Shown here: in pieces, positions 26,029 to 35,107 of the stretch
How the letters are laid out: each line of letters begins with the position of its first letter
Numbering within the stretch: the first letter of the stretch is position 1
The notes under the pieces: model-generated
What the model was told of the DNA's origin: nothing
The model's database searches: none
What the model saw: only the letters and a program-made list of their open reading frames with translations
From: Vibrio agarilyticus
GTDB lineage: Bacteria > Pseudomonadota > Gammaproteobacteria > Enterobacterales > Vibrionaceae
Length of the DNA stretch: 53,490 nucleotides
Assembly: GCF_012641465.1 (NCBI RefSeq)
Contig: NZ_JABAIK010000023.1
Location: forward strand, 1-53,490
Reading direction: 5' to 3'
Made by a program: the position numbers and the translations under genes

Positions 26029-28389
26029 ATGGCGATAGAGAGATTAGAAGCTGGTTGTTTGTATGCACCAGCGGAGTTGGAGAAGCTGCCGTGCAAATCC
26101 ACCAAAGAACTCCCGCCGATTGATGAAATTGTCGGTCAAACTCGCGCGCAAAAAGCGGTTGAGTTTGCGATGTCAATTAAAGAGAAGGGATACAATATTT
26201 ATGCGGTTGGCCAGAATGGACTGGGTAAACGCACTATGGTGCTGCGCTATTTGAATCGTCATCAACATGATGAAAATGCGATTTTTGATTGGTGCTATGT
26301 CGCGAACTTTGATGACATTCGCACCCCTCGTGTTTTACAGCTGCCTTTTGGCATTGGTACTCAGTTCAAAGCCGATGTCGAGCGTGTGATCATGAAGTTG
26401 GTGAACGCCATTCCGCTCGCATTTGATAATGAACTCTACTTTTCGCGCGCCGATCGACTCAAAAATCAACTGGCGACAAAGCAGGCCATTGAGCTTGAGC
26501 GCATCACCAAAGAAGCGCAACAAAAAGGGATCAGCCTGACTATCACCAATCAGGGTGATTACCAGTTTGTCGCGATGAATGGTGAGGAACTGCATACAGA
26601 AGAGTCTTTTGATGCGCTGAGCAAGCGTGAACAAGAAGAGTTTGGCACTCGAATTGATGAACTCGAAGTTGAGCTTCGCACTATGGTGCGCCAATTAACG
26701 GAGTGGGAAGATGGTTACAGCGAGAAAATCAAGAAACTGAATGAAGATGTGACTCGTGACGTCATTGGTCATTTTATTCAAAACTTGAAAAAAGAGTACG
26801 CCGACTACGCGGAAGTAAAAGGGTACTTGACGGATTTACAAAAAGACATCATCGAAAACTCAGATATTTTTCTTGAAGAGAGTGGTGAGCAAGGCGAAAT
26901 TGCATCGGCATCTTTAGATAAAAAGCTGCCACGTCGCTATAAAGTTAATTTGATTGTTAGCCATAAACAGCAGCAACTACCGATTGTGGTGGAAGAAAAC
27001 CCCAATTACCACCGGCTCTTTGGTTCGATTGAAACCGCCACATTTAAAGGCACAGTGTTTACCGATTTTTCGCTGATTCGTGCCGGTAGTTTGCACAAAG
27101 CAAATGGTGGCGTTTTACTGATGGACGCGCAAAAAGTGCTTGAGCAGCCGTATGTGTGGGACGGACTCAAACGGGCGTTACGCGCGCGTCAGTTGAGTTT
27201 TACCTCGTTGGAAAAAGAGGTGACGCTTACGGGCGCTGTTTCACTAGATCCAGAGCCGATCCCTTTAGATATCAAGATCATTTTATTTGGTGACTATCGC
27301 ACCTATCAACTATTGCAGCATTACGATCCTGAATTTGGTGAGCTGTTCCGCGTGACGGCAGATTTTGAAGATGAGATGCGGCGCACGCCAGATTCTGAAC
27401 TGCATTATGCGCGCTTTATTTCAAGCGTGGTTCACGACAATAATTTACTGCATTGTGATAAAAAAGCCATCGCGCGGATCATAGAACACAGCTCTAGAGT
27501 GTCTGGTGATCAAAGCAAGTTATCGCTTCATTCAGCTCAGATAGCCAACTTGTTGCGCGAGTCTAACTATGTGGCGAAACAGGCCAACGCCAATATGATC
27601 CGTACTGGGCATGTGGAAGAGGCACTGCGCAATCAAGAACTTCGAGTGAGTCGTCTTAAAGACAGCGTGATGGAAACCTTCATTAACGGAACGACGCTAA
27701 TTCATACTCATGGTGAAGCGGTCGGTCAGGTGAATGCGCTTTCCGTGCTCAGTACCAGCGATTACATGTTTGGCGCGCCAAATCGTATTACAGCGACCAC
27801 CTGTTATGGTGATGGCGAAGTGATTGATATCGAGCGCAGTGTTGATCTTGGTGGCAGCATTCACTCTAAAGGTGTGATGATTTTGTCCGCGTATCTATCG
27901 TCGGTATTTGGCCGTAACGCAAGAGTGCCACTGACTACCACCATTACATTTGAGCAATCGTATGGTGGGGTCGATGGTGATAGTGCGAGCATGGCAGAGT
28001 TTTGTGCCGTGGTCTCTGCGTTTGCAAAACAGCCTAATAGGCAAGATATAGCGATTACCGGATCAATGAACCAATTTGGTGAAGCTCAGCCTATTGGTGG
28101 CGTGAATGAGAAAATTGAAGGCTTTTTTGACGTTTGTGGCATTAAAGGCAGGGCGCCAACACAAGGGGTGATTATTCCGCGCTCCAACGTGCATAATTTG
28201 ATGTTACGCAGCGATGTCGTCAAAGCGGTGGAAAAAGGTGAGTTTCACATTTGGGCGATTGACCATGTGACCGAAGCAATTGAGCTATTTACGGGCAAAC
28301 CTGCCGGAGAGGCCAGTCTTGAAGGGTCGTATCCGATTGATACAGTGTTTGGCCTAGCACAAGCAAAACTCAATGCGCTGAGAAAGTGA
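26029..28389 (+). CDS. Lon-like ATP-dependent protease (AAA_32 / S16)
   Basis: A 786-residue protein of the LonB-like family with an N-terminal AAA_32 ATPase part and a C-terminal Lon (S16) protease domain. The P-loop GQNGLGKRT (61-69) has Arg after the Lys instead of the usual Ser/Thr. A Glu/Lys-rich insertion with long helices covers about 150-290, and GGVLLMDAQKVL is the Walker B-like strand. The catalytic dyad is Ser652 in GDSAS and Lys695 in GGVNEKIEG. It is soluble, with no membrane segment. The ATG at 26029 is chosen because GAGGAG precedes it at 5-6 bases. A bidirectional terminator follows. Such proteins are thought to degrade damaged or regulatory proteins; the target here is unknown. 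Confidence 0.9.
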   Translation: MAIERLEAGCLYAPAELEKLPCKSTKELPPIDEIVGQTRAQKAVEFAMSIKEKGYNIYAVGQNGLGKRTMVLRYLNRHQHDENAIFDWCYVANFDDIRTPRVLQLPFGIGTQFKADVERVIMKLVNAIPLAFDNELYFSRADRLKNQLATKQAIELERITKEAQQKGISLTITNQGDYQFVAMNGEELHTEESFDALSKREQEEFGTRIDELEVELRTMVRQLTEWEDGYSEKIKKLNEDVTRDVIGHFIQNLKKEYADYAEVKGYLTDLQKDIIENSDIFLEESGEQGEIASASLDKKLPRRYKVNLIVSHKQQQLPIVVEENPNYHRLFGSIETATFKGTVFTDFSLIRAGSLHKANGGVLLMDAQKVLEQPYVWDGLKRALRARQLSFTSLEKEVTLTGAVSLDPEPIPLDIKIILFGDYRTYQLLQHYDPEFGELFRVTADFEDEMRRTPDSELHYARFISSVVHDNNLLHCDKKAIARIIEHSSRVSGDQSKLSLHSAQIANLLRESNYVAKQANANMIRTGHVEEALRNQELRVSRLKDSVMETFINGTTLIHTHGEAVGQVNALSVLSTSDYMFGAPNRITATTCYGDGEVIDIERSVDLGGSIHSKGVMILSAYLSSVFGRNARVPLTTTITFEQSYGGVDGDSASMAEFCAVVSAFAKQPNRQDIAITGSMNQFGEAQPIGGVNEKIEGFFDVCGIKGRAPTQGVIIPRSNVHNLMLRSDVVKAVEKGEFHIWAIDHVTEAIELFTGKPAGEASLEGSYPIDTVFGLAQAKLNALRK

Positions 28390-28393
28390 TTCT

Positions 28394-28426
28394 TATACTC
28401 TTCCCGCTTGAAGTTGTTTGGGTATA
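28394..28426 (+). repeat. Family A mini-repeat (fused ends)
   Basis: Only 33 bp: TATACTCTTCCCGCTTGAAG joined directly to TTGTTTGGGTATA. It looks like a family A element whose interior has been deleted, leaving both ends. It lies directly after the Lon-like gene and before the terminator. Confidence 0.7.
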
Positions 28427-28429
28427 GTA

Positions 28430-28458
28430 AAAAGCCTCGACACAGGTTCGAGGCTTTT
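28430..28458. terminator. Bidirectional terminator between Lon-like gene and codA
   Basis: Perfect 11-bp stem AAAAGCCTCGA/TCGAGGCTTTT with a 7-base loop, and T-rich flanks on both strands. It should end the Lon-like transcript and possibly codBA, whose stop is about 110 bp away. Confidence 0.85.
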
Positions 28459-28569
28459 ATTTCCGTTTCACTTGATGCTGCAGATGCTCTGGCGGCCTCA
28501 GGTGATTGCCGCTCTTTACTGCACTCCACGTGTTTGGGTAGATGCCATTTATCGCGATAAGTAACCTTA

Positions 28570-29847
28570 TTAGCGCTTAAATGTCACCGTTTCTTCACTG
28601 TCTAGGTGAATCGTGGTTTGCGCGGGAATTGTTTGTGCAATCACATTACCGTGACGGACAGAATAACGCACTGGCACTTGGCGACGTACCGCATCAAAGC
28701 CATTTTCGGCTGGCAGAATCAAAAGGCTACCAGGTTTACCGACATCAATACCGTGGCGCTCTTGTATGTTTAATGTGCGAGCCGAGTTGCGGCTGATTAA
28801 ATCAAGCCCTTGATTGATTTGCTCATAACCCATCACTTGGCAAACATGCAGACCCATATGCAGAACTTGCAACATGTTCGCTGTTCCAAGCGGATACCAA
28901 GGGTCAAAGACATCATCATGACCAAAGCAGACATTAATGTTTGAAGCCAGCATCTCTTTAACGCGCGTGACACCTCGGCGTTTCGGGTAATCATCAAAAC
29001 GACCTTGCAGGTGAATATTAACCAGAGGGTTAGCCACGAAATTAATCCCAGACATGCGCAGCAGGCGGAACAAACGTGATGCGTAAGCACCATTATAGGA
29101 GCCCATTGCCGTCGTGTGGCTAGCCGTGACTCGCTCACCCATATTGAACTTGTGCGCTAATGCGGCAACGGTTTCAACAAAGCGCGATTGTTCATCGTCA
29201 ATTTCATCACAGTGAACATCGATTAATCGGTCGTATTTCTGCGCGAGCTCAAACACATAGTGTAATGACTCTACGCCGTATTCCCGGGTGAACTCAAAGT
29301 GTGGAATGGCACCAATGACATCAGCGCCAAGCTTCACCGCTTGTTCAAGAAGTTCTTTGCCATTTGGGTAAGACAAAATGCCTTCTTGTGGAAATGCTAC
29401 GATTTGGATGTCGACCCACTGTTTCATCTCTTCACGCACTTCAATCATCGCTTTGAGCGCGATAAGCGTAGGATCAGAAACGTCCACATGGGTGCGCACA
29501 TGTTGCACACCATTGGCAATCTGCCATTTCAGTGTTTGCTTGGCGCGTTTTTTAACATCGTCAATAGACAGTAGCGCTTTACGCTCTGCCCAGCGCTCAA
29601 TACCTTCAAACAGCGTGCCAGAAATATTCCAATTGGGCTCACCTGCGGTTTGCGTGGTATCGAGATGAATGTGCGGCTCACAAAATGGCGCAACCGCCAT
29701 ACCACCTTCACCATCGAGCACTGGACCAGAAAAATCCAGCGCCTCATCGATGTTTGCAATTTGAGTAAATTGACCATCTTCAATCAAAATTTGCTTGAGG
29801 CCAGTTTCGCCTTGAAGCGTCACATTTTTGACTAGTAATCTTGTCAT
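28570..29847 (-). CDS. codA: Cytosine deaminase
   Basis: A 425-residue amidohydrolase that converts cytosine to uracil and ammonia. It follows E. coli CodA almost throughout: the metal motif [17 protein letters not shown] (His59, His61), [24 protein letters not shown], the [15 protein letters not shown] segment with a metal His and catalytic Glu, [17 protein letters not shown], and [14 protein letters not shown] with the metal Asp. All active-site segments are intact, so it should be active. It is cytoplasmic. It begins 9 bp after codB on the same strand, in the usual codBA order, and should share the PurR-type control of that promoter. The start has AAGGAACC just upstream. Confidence 0.97.
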   Translation of the reverse strand: MTRLLVKNVTLQGETGLKQILIEDGQFTQIANIDEALDFSGPVLDGEGGMAVAPFCEPHIHLDTTQTAGEPNWNISGTLFEGIERWAERKALLSIDDVKKRAKQTLKWQIANGVQHVRTHVDVSDPTLIALKAMIEVREEMKQWVDIQIVAFPQEGILSYPNGKELLEQAVKLGADVIGAIPHFEFTREYGVESLHYVFELAQKYDRLIDVHCDEIDDEQSRFVETVAALAHKFNMGERVTASHTTAMGSYNGAYASRLFRLLRMSGINFVANPLVNIHLQGRFDDYPKRRGVTRVKEMLASNINVCFGHDDVFDPWYPLGTANMLQVLHMGLHVCQVMGYEQINQGLDLISRNSARTLNIQERHGIDVGKPGSLLILPAENGFDAVRRQVPVRYSVRHGNVIAQTIPAQTTIHLDSEETVTFKR

Positions 29848-29856
29848 GATGGTTCC

Positions 29857-31095
29857 TTACGCTGCCTGTTTCGCTAGCGTCTTTTTGTGTTGAATAGTGT
29901 TCATAATTGCATAACTTAATGCGCCGCCAAGTACCGCGTTCACGGGCACCACACCAGGAATGAAGTGGCCTGCAGCAACACCGATTGCGACGGCGATAAT
30001 GCCAGCCCAATTGATGTTTTGAAACTCTATCTCAGCAAAATTTTTGTAACGCGCGCGATTGAGCAAGAAATCGGCAATGATCACGCCACCAATCGGAGGA
30101 ATGGCAAGCGATAAGAAGGTCAGCCAGCCAACAAAATTATTATAAAGCCATAAAGCGCATAGGGTGCCAACCACGCCGTTCGCCATCGAAATGTACTTAC
30201 TTGGCAAGCCAGTAATGTTGGCAAAGCCCAATCCTGATGCGTAAAGTGCATTGTCGTTGGTGGTCCAAATGTTGAGGCCCAAAACGATAATGGCAGGAAT
30301 CAACAGACCTTGGGCAATCATCACTTCAGAGATATCCGATTGTCCCGTCACGGCCGCTCCTGCAGCGCCAAAAATGAACATTAATGAGTTGCCGATAAAA
30401 AATGCCACCATAGTGACCAGCACTGCGCTACTTGGCTTTTTGCCAAATCGAACGAAGTCCGCTGTTAGTGTGCCAGCACTAATAAACGAGCCTACGACCA
30501 TCGCCAGTGCAACCGAAAAATCAAGTGGTTCAGCTGGTGTGACCGATTGCAGCTGGGCAATGCCGCCGACGCTTTCTACCGCTTGATTGACGGAATAGCC
30601 GCCAAGGATCGCAATCGCGGGTACGGCGATAGCGGAAAGAATCATCAAGGCCGAGATACCAAAGTAAACCGTAGCGGTCATCAACAAGCCTGACGTGACG
30701 ATAAGCAGGTTGGTATCAATACCGGTTGCCTTGTGAACTGGAATGGCAAACATGGCAACGCCTACACCAAACCAACCGACTTGTGTGCCGCCAAGCAGAG
30801 CAGAAGGTAGCCAAGAGCCTTTAGAACCAAAGGAGAAACGAGCGAGAAGGTGAGTGGAGAGGCCAGTAGAAGCGCCAATATAACCGAGAAAAGAAGTGTA
30901 AATACCGAGGATAAGATTACCAATGAGAACGGCAAGGAAGAAGTCATCGAATGAGAGGCCTGTGCCCAATGACCCTCCCGTCCACATACTGGCAGAAAAA
31001 AAGGTCAATCCTAGCATCACCATAGTGAGCGAGGTGACCCCCTTTCGTGCATTTGTTGGAACAGGTCCCAAACTGTAGTTGTTATCGGTTGCCAT
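29857..31095 (-). CDS. codB: Cytosine permease
   Basis: A 412-residue inner-membrane transporter of the NCS1 nucleobase family, which imports cytosine for CodA. About twelve hydrophobic helices are visible. The family N-terminal pattern SLGPVPTNARKGVTSLTMVMLG and the segment FFSASMWTGGSLGTGL are present. The ATG at 31095 is chosen because GAGG precedes it by five bases and the protein then matches the usual length (E. coli CodB 419). A longer frame would start inside the promoter. codA follows immediately. A sigma-70 promoter and PurR-like site lie upstream. Confidence 0.96.
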   Translation of the reverse strand: MATDNNYSLGPVPTNARKGVTSLTMVMLGLTFFSASMWTGGSLGTGLSFDDFFLAVLIGNLILGIYTSFLGYIGASTGLSTHLLARFSFGSKGSWLPSALLGGTQVGWFGVGVAMFAIPVHKATGIDTNLLIVTSGLLMTATVYFGISALMILSAIAVPAIAILGGYSVNQAVESVGGIAQLQSVTPAEPLDFSVALAMVVGSFISAGTLTADFVRFGKKPSSAVLVTMVAFFIGNSLMFIFGAAGAAVTGQSDISEVMIAQGLLIPAIIVLGLNIWTTNDNALYASGLGFANITGLPSKYISMANGVVGTLCALWLYNNFVGWLTFLSLAIPPIGGVIIADFLLNRARYKNFAEIEFQNINWAGIIAVAIGVAAGHFIPGVVPVNAVLGGALSYAIMNTIQHKKTLAKQAA

Positions 31096-31150
31096 AAAAA
31101 CCTCAGTAGTCGTTAAAATTCCACGTCCGAACTGCGGACAAACGGCGCGT

Positions 31151-31178
31151 ATTATGTTGATAATTAGCGTCAAGTCAA
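31151..31178 (-). promoter_or_regulatory. codBA sigma-70 promoter
   Basis: On the minus strand -35 TTGACT (31178-31173), a 16-base spacer and -10 CATAAT (31156-31151), about 55 bp before codB. The -35 lies within the PurR-like palindrome. Confidence 0.6.
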
Positions 31179-31188
31179 ACGTTTTTAT
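31173..31188. promoter_or_regulatory. PurR-like operator over the codBA promoter
   Basis: AGTCAAACGTTTTTAT has the CAAACGTTT core of the PurR consensus (ACGCAAACGTTTTCGT) and overlaps the -35 box. E. coli codBA is likewise PurR-repressed. A second AAACGTTT site, AGTTAAACGTTTTCTA (31278-31293), lies about 105 bp further upstream. Confidence 0.5.
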
Positions 31189-31189
31189 A

Positions 31190-31485
31190 ACTTATGTACA
31201 AATAAATAAAGCCAATTGAATTTTTATCAAATAAAAACATGAGGTTAAATTTTTTATTTGTCCATATAAGTGAATCAGTTAAACGTTTTCTACACGAGAT
31301 AAAGAATTCAAGATCCCTAGCTTGGCGACGATAAACTCATTTATTCGTGTCGAAACAATTTAACGGTGGCGTTTTTCTCAATTGTTTGGGTGTAGATTTT
31401 AGATCGTATCGGCACTTTGTTGATCCTTTGATTGAAAAACAATCGGTTATCGGGTAGATCAAATTGAGTAACAAGGAAGAGGTCG
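31190..31485. other. AT-rich divergent region between codB and the FAH-family gene
   Basis: About 300 bp without a gene. It holds the second PurR-like palindrome (31278-31293) and the control region of the rightward FAH gene, whose start is preceded by AAGGAAGAGG. A loose inverted repeat TTTGATTGAAAAACAATC lies at about 31425-31445. Nothing else can be supported. Confidence 0.5.
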
Positions 31486-32106
31486 ATGATGAAGTCAATC
31501 TATTGTGGTGAAGAGCGGTTCTCACCCAGTAAATTAGTGTGTGTTGGGCGCAACTATCTTGCCCATATCGAAGAGTTGGGAAATGCGATACCGACGGAAA
31601 TGGTGCTGTTTAATAAGCCGAACAGTGCTATTACTCAAACACTTTTTGCGATGCACAACGAACAGCGGTTGCACTACGAAGTCGAGATTGCATTTTTGAT
31701 TAAAAACAGCGCGTTATTTGGCGTTGGCTTAGCGTTAGATCTGACAAAGCGTGAATTGCAATCGCACCTAAAATCGCAAGGGTTACCTTGGGAGCGAGCC
31801 AAAGCGTTTGATGGCTCCGCACTATTGAGCCGCTTCATCCCCTTAGAGGCACTTACATTAGAATCACTACAAGTGGAGCTTTTCATTAACTGTGTCAGAG
31901 TGCAGTGCGGTGATGTAACACAGATGATCTATTCGCCACACACCATTTTGCATGAAGTGCAATGCTATACCCATTTGATTGATGGTGACGTTTTGTTAAC
32001 CGGAACGCCCAAAGGCGTTGGTGAAGTGCAAGTTGGGGATGTTTTTTTAGCGCGACTTAAAAGTGGTGATAAGACTCTGATTGAAACCGAGTGGCTCGCT
32101 CAGTGA
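31486..32106 (+). CDS. Fumarylacetoacetate hydrolase (FAH) family protein
   Basis: A 206-residue cytoplasmic protein of the small FAH family, whose members are metal-dependent acylpyruvate hydrolases, oxaloacetate decarboxylases or isomerases. Visible marks are KLVCVGRNYLAHIEELG, NKPNSAI, the metal segment HYEVEIAFLI (Glu pair), GVGLALDLTKRELQ, KAFDGSALLS and DVLLTGTPKGVGEV near the C-terminus. It is as short as E. coli YcgM-type members. An AAGGAAGAGG site lies before two adjacent ATG codons (31486, 31489), and either may be used. It is divergent from codB and not part of a clear operon. Confidence 0.88.
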   Translation: MMKSIYCGEERFSPSKLVCVGRNYLAHIEELGNAIPTEMVLFNKPNSAITQTLFAMHNEQRLHYEVEIAFLIKNSALFGVGLALDLTKRELQSHLKSQGLPWERAKAFDGSALLSRFIPLEALTLESLQVELFINCVRVQCGDVTQMIYSPHTILHEVQCYTHLIDGDVLLTGTPKGVGEVQVGDVFLARLKSGDKTLIETEWLAQ

Positions 32107-32139
32107 GTGCCATGAGTTAAGCAAAAGTAGCGGGCTGGC

Positions 32140-32352
32140 GCTCACCAGCCCCATTTCATCTATGTTCATTTCAGCGGCTTTGTTCGTTTGCCCACCTTGC
32201 AACAACCGTAAGTTGTTTGAATATATATACCTGTCCCACTTGAAGTTGCAGCGTTGTTGACTGGCGCTCGCAAACCTCATCACACAGCTCATCTATGCTC
32301 AGAGGCTTTACTCTCTTGTCGCCTATCTGCATCTTCAAGTTGTTTGGGTATA
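32140..32352 (+). repeat. Two adjacent family A repeats (one degraded, one complete)
   Basis: The complete copy is 32226-32352, from TATACCTGTCCCACTTGAAG to TTCAAGTTGTTTGGGTATA, with CACACAGCTCATCTATG in the centre. Directly before it (about 32140-32225) is a degraded right half ending AGTTGTTTGAATATA. The pair fills the gap between the convergent FAH and azlD genes. Confidence 0.85.
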
Positions 32353-32355
32353 TCT

Positions 32356-32667
32356 TCATTTTGGCATATGTAAAAGCAAAAACACCGCTAAGCTTGCGAG
32401 TGTGGTTAGCAGTACGTTTTTACGCCAATAAGCAATCCCAATGGCAAAACATCCCGCAACAAGATAATCATTGTGCCATGTTAGCGCCAGCGCCCCTTCC
32501 GGTAAAAAGACAATAGGAGCGGTGATGGCAGTCAGCACTGCTGGGCTAGAGTAGGCGAGAAAACGCTGCGTACGTTCGCCAAGGCGAATAGGAACGCGTG
32601 GATCCATTAGCAGATAACGGCTGATAAAAATGACAAGGGCGCACAGCAAAATGGTTATAGTGGTCAT
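32356..32667 (-). CDS. azlD: AzlD-like branched-chain amino acid export subunit
   Basis: A 103-residue membrane protein with three or four hydrophobic helices, matching the AzlD small subunit (E. coli YgaH type) of branched-chain amino acid exporters. The family pattern LVIFISRYLLMDP, then RTQRFLAYSSPAVLTAITAP, is present. Its start overlaps the azlC stop by 4 bp (ATGA), so the two are translationally coupled. A family A repeat lies immediately after its stop codon. Confidence 0.88.
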   Translation of the reverse strand: MTTITILLCALVIFISRYLLMDPRVPIRLGERTQRFLAYSSPAVLTAITAPIVFLPEGALALTWHNDYLVAGCFAIGIAYWRKNVLLTTLASLAVFLLLHMPK

Positions 32668-33359
32668 TTGGTCACCCCAACAAAACGTTCTGTTGTATAA
32701 CCTGCCGCCATCGCGATGAGACTGGAAAACATTAATGCGCCCTCAATTTGCCATAGTGAAAACGCGACAGAAGTGATTAACGCTACAATGGCGCACACAA
32801 TCACCGCTAGAGAGCGAATATGAGGGACGACGATACCGATAAACATGGCAGCAACTGCAAATTCCAGCCCCCATTTATCTAAATCGGGAAGGTAACTCCC
32901 CGCGACAATGCCAGTCGTTGTTGCGATATTCCAAATTAGATAAAAGCTGAATCCGGCGCCAAAAGCATACCAAGGTTGGAATTGCTTTGGCGATTGATGC
33001 CCAATGATGGCAAAGAGCTCGTCAGTCAAAAGGAACCCGAGAATAACGCGCCAGCGTGTGGGCAAGTCAACAACTTTTGCGCGTACAGCGACGCTGTATA
33101 AAAGATGGCGTGAGGTGACAAAAAATATGGTCATTAAGATGGTCATTAAGTTCGCGCCGGCAAAAATCATCCCCATCAGCGCGAGCTGTCCAGCACCAGC
33201 AAACATCACCACTGACATGAGTTGCCCTTCAACAGGATGAAGACCCACTTCAATCGCATAAGATCCTGCGAGAAAACCCCAGGGTAAAATCGCAATATTG
33301 AGTGGTAACATGGCGATCACGCCATCAAACAGCAAGCGCATGCGCGATTTGCTACTCAT
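32664..33359 (-). CDS. azlC: AzlC-like branched-chain amino acid exporter
   Basis: A 231-residue inner-membrane protein of the AzlC family (E. coli YgaZ type), which with AzlD exports valine-type amino acids. Marks include the AGAGQLALMGMIFAGANL, FFVTSRHLLYSVAV and GFLLTDELFAI segments across about five to seven helices. The ATG at 33359 is preferred because AAAGGA precedes it and the protein then begins close to the first helix. An earlier ATG at 33404 would add an atypical Cys/Gln-rich stretch. azlD overlaps its end by 4 bp. A LysE-type exporter is divergent, just upstream. Confidence 0.85.
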   Translation of the reverse strand: MSSKSRMRLLFDGVIAMLPLNIAILPWGFLAGSYAIEVGLHPVEGQLMSVVMFAGAGQLALMGMIFAGANLMTILMTIFFVTSRHLLYSVAVRAKVVDLPTRWRVILGFLLTDELFAIIGHQSPKQFQPWYAFGAGFSFYLIWNIATTTGIVAGSYLPDLDKWGLEFAVAAMFIGIVVPHIRSLAVIVCAIVALITSVAFSLWQIEGALMFSSLIAMAAGYTTERFVGVTK

Positions 33360-33634
33360 AATTTGACAATTCCTTTGTTGAGCCATTGCGTCCATAGCAT
33401 GCACACTACTTTACGTGTATCTCCCTAATAATCAAACAATTAAATTGGAAATAAATAACTCGAAAGTGACGATGTTGTGTTGTTATACGATTGAATTTGT
33501 TACATGGCCTTTATGATTGAAGTTTTTTGTTGTTTTTATCCATTCAATAGCGATTATTAATCGTCATTGTGCTGGAAGGTGATGCCTTTGCGATATAAAA
33601 TTCGCCACCTTTTGCATGAAATTTTGTGGTTATC

Positions 33635-34270
33635 ATGATTGATTTGGCTGTTCTTCCCATGTATCTCACGGCGATGCTGGCGCTTTTTTTGGTGCCGGGT
33701 CCCGATATGTTACTCATCACCAGTACTAGTATGAATTACGGTAAACGAGTTGGGTTTTGTGCCAGTTTGGGAACGGCAACGTCAGGGATCATATTGACTG
33801 TGTTGGCTGCGATTGGCGTGTCTGCGGTAATTGCGATGAATCCAATGGCATTACAGGTGATGCATTTGGTTGGCGGCGCCTATCTACTTAAAATGGGCTG
33901 GGATAGCTTACGCTGTGAGGCGTCTGATGTTCCAGCGCTACTACAAGCACGGAGCTTGGCGCGCACGTATTACCGCCGAGCGCTGTTTAATAACCTCCTT
34001 AATCCTAAAGTTTTAGTCTTTTTCGTCATGTTTTTGCCTCAATTTGTCTCGCCTAAAATTAGTGCGAGTACTGGTGAGCAGATGATGGCGCTGGGTATGC
34101 TGCTAAATGTAGCGGGCTTTTTCTATAATTTATTGCTTGTGATTATGGCTGGCACATTGGGCAAAAAACTGCTGGAAAATAGTGAGTTTCGTCGGTACCA
34201 GCACAAAGTGATGGGCGGCGTATTTATCTTACTGGCATGCTGGATGCTGAGTCATCTTTTCTTAGGTTAG
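33635..34270 (+). CDS. LysE/RhtB family amino acid exporter
   Basis: A 211-residue inner-membrane exporter with about six hydrophobic helices. The family start segment LFLVPGPDMLLITSTSMNYGKRVG, the basic loop and the FNNLLNPKVLVFFVMFLPQFV segment are clear LysE/RhtB marks. The substrate may be homoserine, threonine or a similar amino acid and cannot be set from sequence. The ATG at 33635 is preferred over a GTG nine bases upstream; neither has a strong ribosome site. It is divergent from azlCD, so this locus is dedicated to amino acid export. Confidence 0.88.
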   Translation: MIDLAVLPMYLTAMLALFLVPGPDMLLITSTSMNYGKRVGFCASLGTATSGIILTVLAAIGVSAVIAMNPMALQVMHLVGGAYLLKMGWDSLRCEASDVPALLQARSLARTYYRRALFNNLLNPKVLVFFVMFLPQFVSPKISASTGEQMMALGMLLNVAGFFYNLLLVIMAGTLGKKLLENSEFRRYQHKVMGGVFILLACWMLSHLFLG

Positions 34271-34330
34271 TTTTTATACATAGTTAATTTATGGTACGCT
34301 ATTCCAATTAATTGAATGGAAGGCAAAACA

Positions 34331-35080
34331 GTGGCGTACCTCTTTTCTCGACAAAAATCTTCATTTCAATCCGATCGCAACGGCGCGTTGCCGTTTTGGC
34401 GCGGGGTCCTGACATGTTTATGCATGGTCATTTTCGTTGGCTGCTCGAGTGCACCGCGTTTTGCAGCGACTCAATTTACCCAATACAGTGATTTTTGGCC
34501 TGGTCCACGCGATGGGGTTGACCACGTTTGGGCGCGTGTTGGCTTACGCGAGCCTGAGCGTTTAGCAAACAAATTGGCAAAGTACGACACGGTGATCATC
34601 GAGCCGATTATCGTGGTGAAAGCGGAAAAGAGCGCAAGTGAGGAGCTTGATGCTGATGAAATTGCCGCTTTGATCCAATTTACAGAGCAGCAACTTCACA
34701 ATAAAGTCGCTCAATACAAATCCGTCGTGAAGGCACCTACCGGCCGAACTTTGCGCTTGCAAGTGGCTTTGAGTAACGTAGAAACCCCCAATCCGATTTT
34801 GGCGGTCACGTCGAGTGTGTTGCCGTTTGGTCTTGGCATTTCAGCTATCTCAAAACTGGCGACAGGAGAGCATACCAATGTGGGAGCTGCGAGCATTGAG
34901 TTACTAGTGAGTGACGCGCAGACCGATGCTCCCTTGTTTGCCGTGATTGATAGACAAGCAGGCAATAAAGATTTTTCAACGATGATTGATTCGTTAGATG
35001 ATGCCAAAGACGCGATTCGCTGGTGGTTTGAGCGGCTTGGAAGAACGTTGGACGGCGTCATGTATACCCAAGCAACGTGA
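34331..35080 (+). CDS. DUF3313 family lipoprotein
   Basis: A 249-residue lipoprotein resembling DUF3313. The signal peptide is long (GVLTCLCMVIFVGCSSAP) with lipobox FVGC. The mature part is soluble, with no known catalytic motif, and has a glycine/alanine-rich turn (SSVLPFGLGISAISKLATG). The start GTG at 34331 is chosen because GGAAGG lies seven bases before it; an in-frame ATG at 34316 overlaps that site. The last five codons and the stop are made by a palindromic mini-repeat (35063-35095). It converges with the arginase-fold gene. Function unknown. Confidence 0.75.
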   Translation: MAYLFSRQKSSFQSDRNGALPFWRGVLTCLCMVIFVGCSSAPRFAATQFTQYSDFWPGPRDGVDHVWARVGLREPERLANKLAKYDTVIIEPIIVVKAEKSASEELDADEIAALIQFTEQQLHNKVAQYKSVVKAPTGRTLRLQVALSNVETPNPILAVTSSVLPFGLGISAISKLATGEHTNVGAASIELLVSDAQTDAPLFAVIDRQAGNKDFSTMIDSLDDAKDAIRWWFERLGRTLDGVMYTQAT

Positions 35081-35095
35081 AGGTGCTTGGGTATA
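35063..35095. repeat. Palindromic mini-repeat overlapping the DUF3313 stop
   Basis: A perfect 12-bp inverted repeat, TATACCCAAGCA and TGCTTGGGTATA, with a 9-base loop. It shares the end motif of families A and B, supplies the last codons of the DUF3313 gene, and lies between two convergent genes, where it may form a hairpin in both transcripts. Confidence 0.85.
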
Positions 35096-35107
35096 ACGTT
35101 ACAAAAT

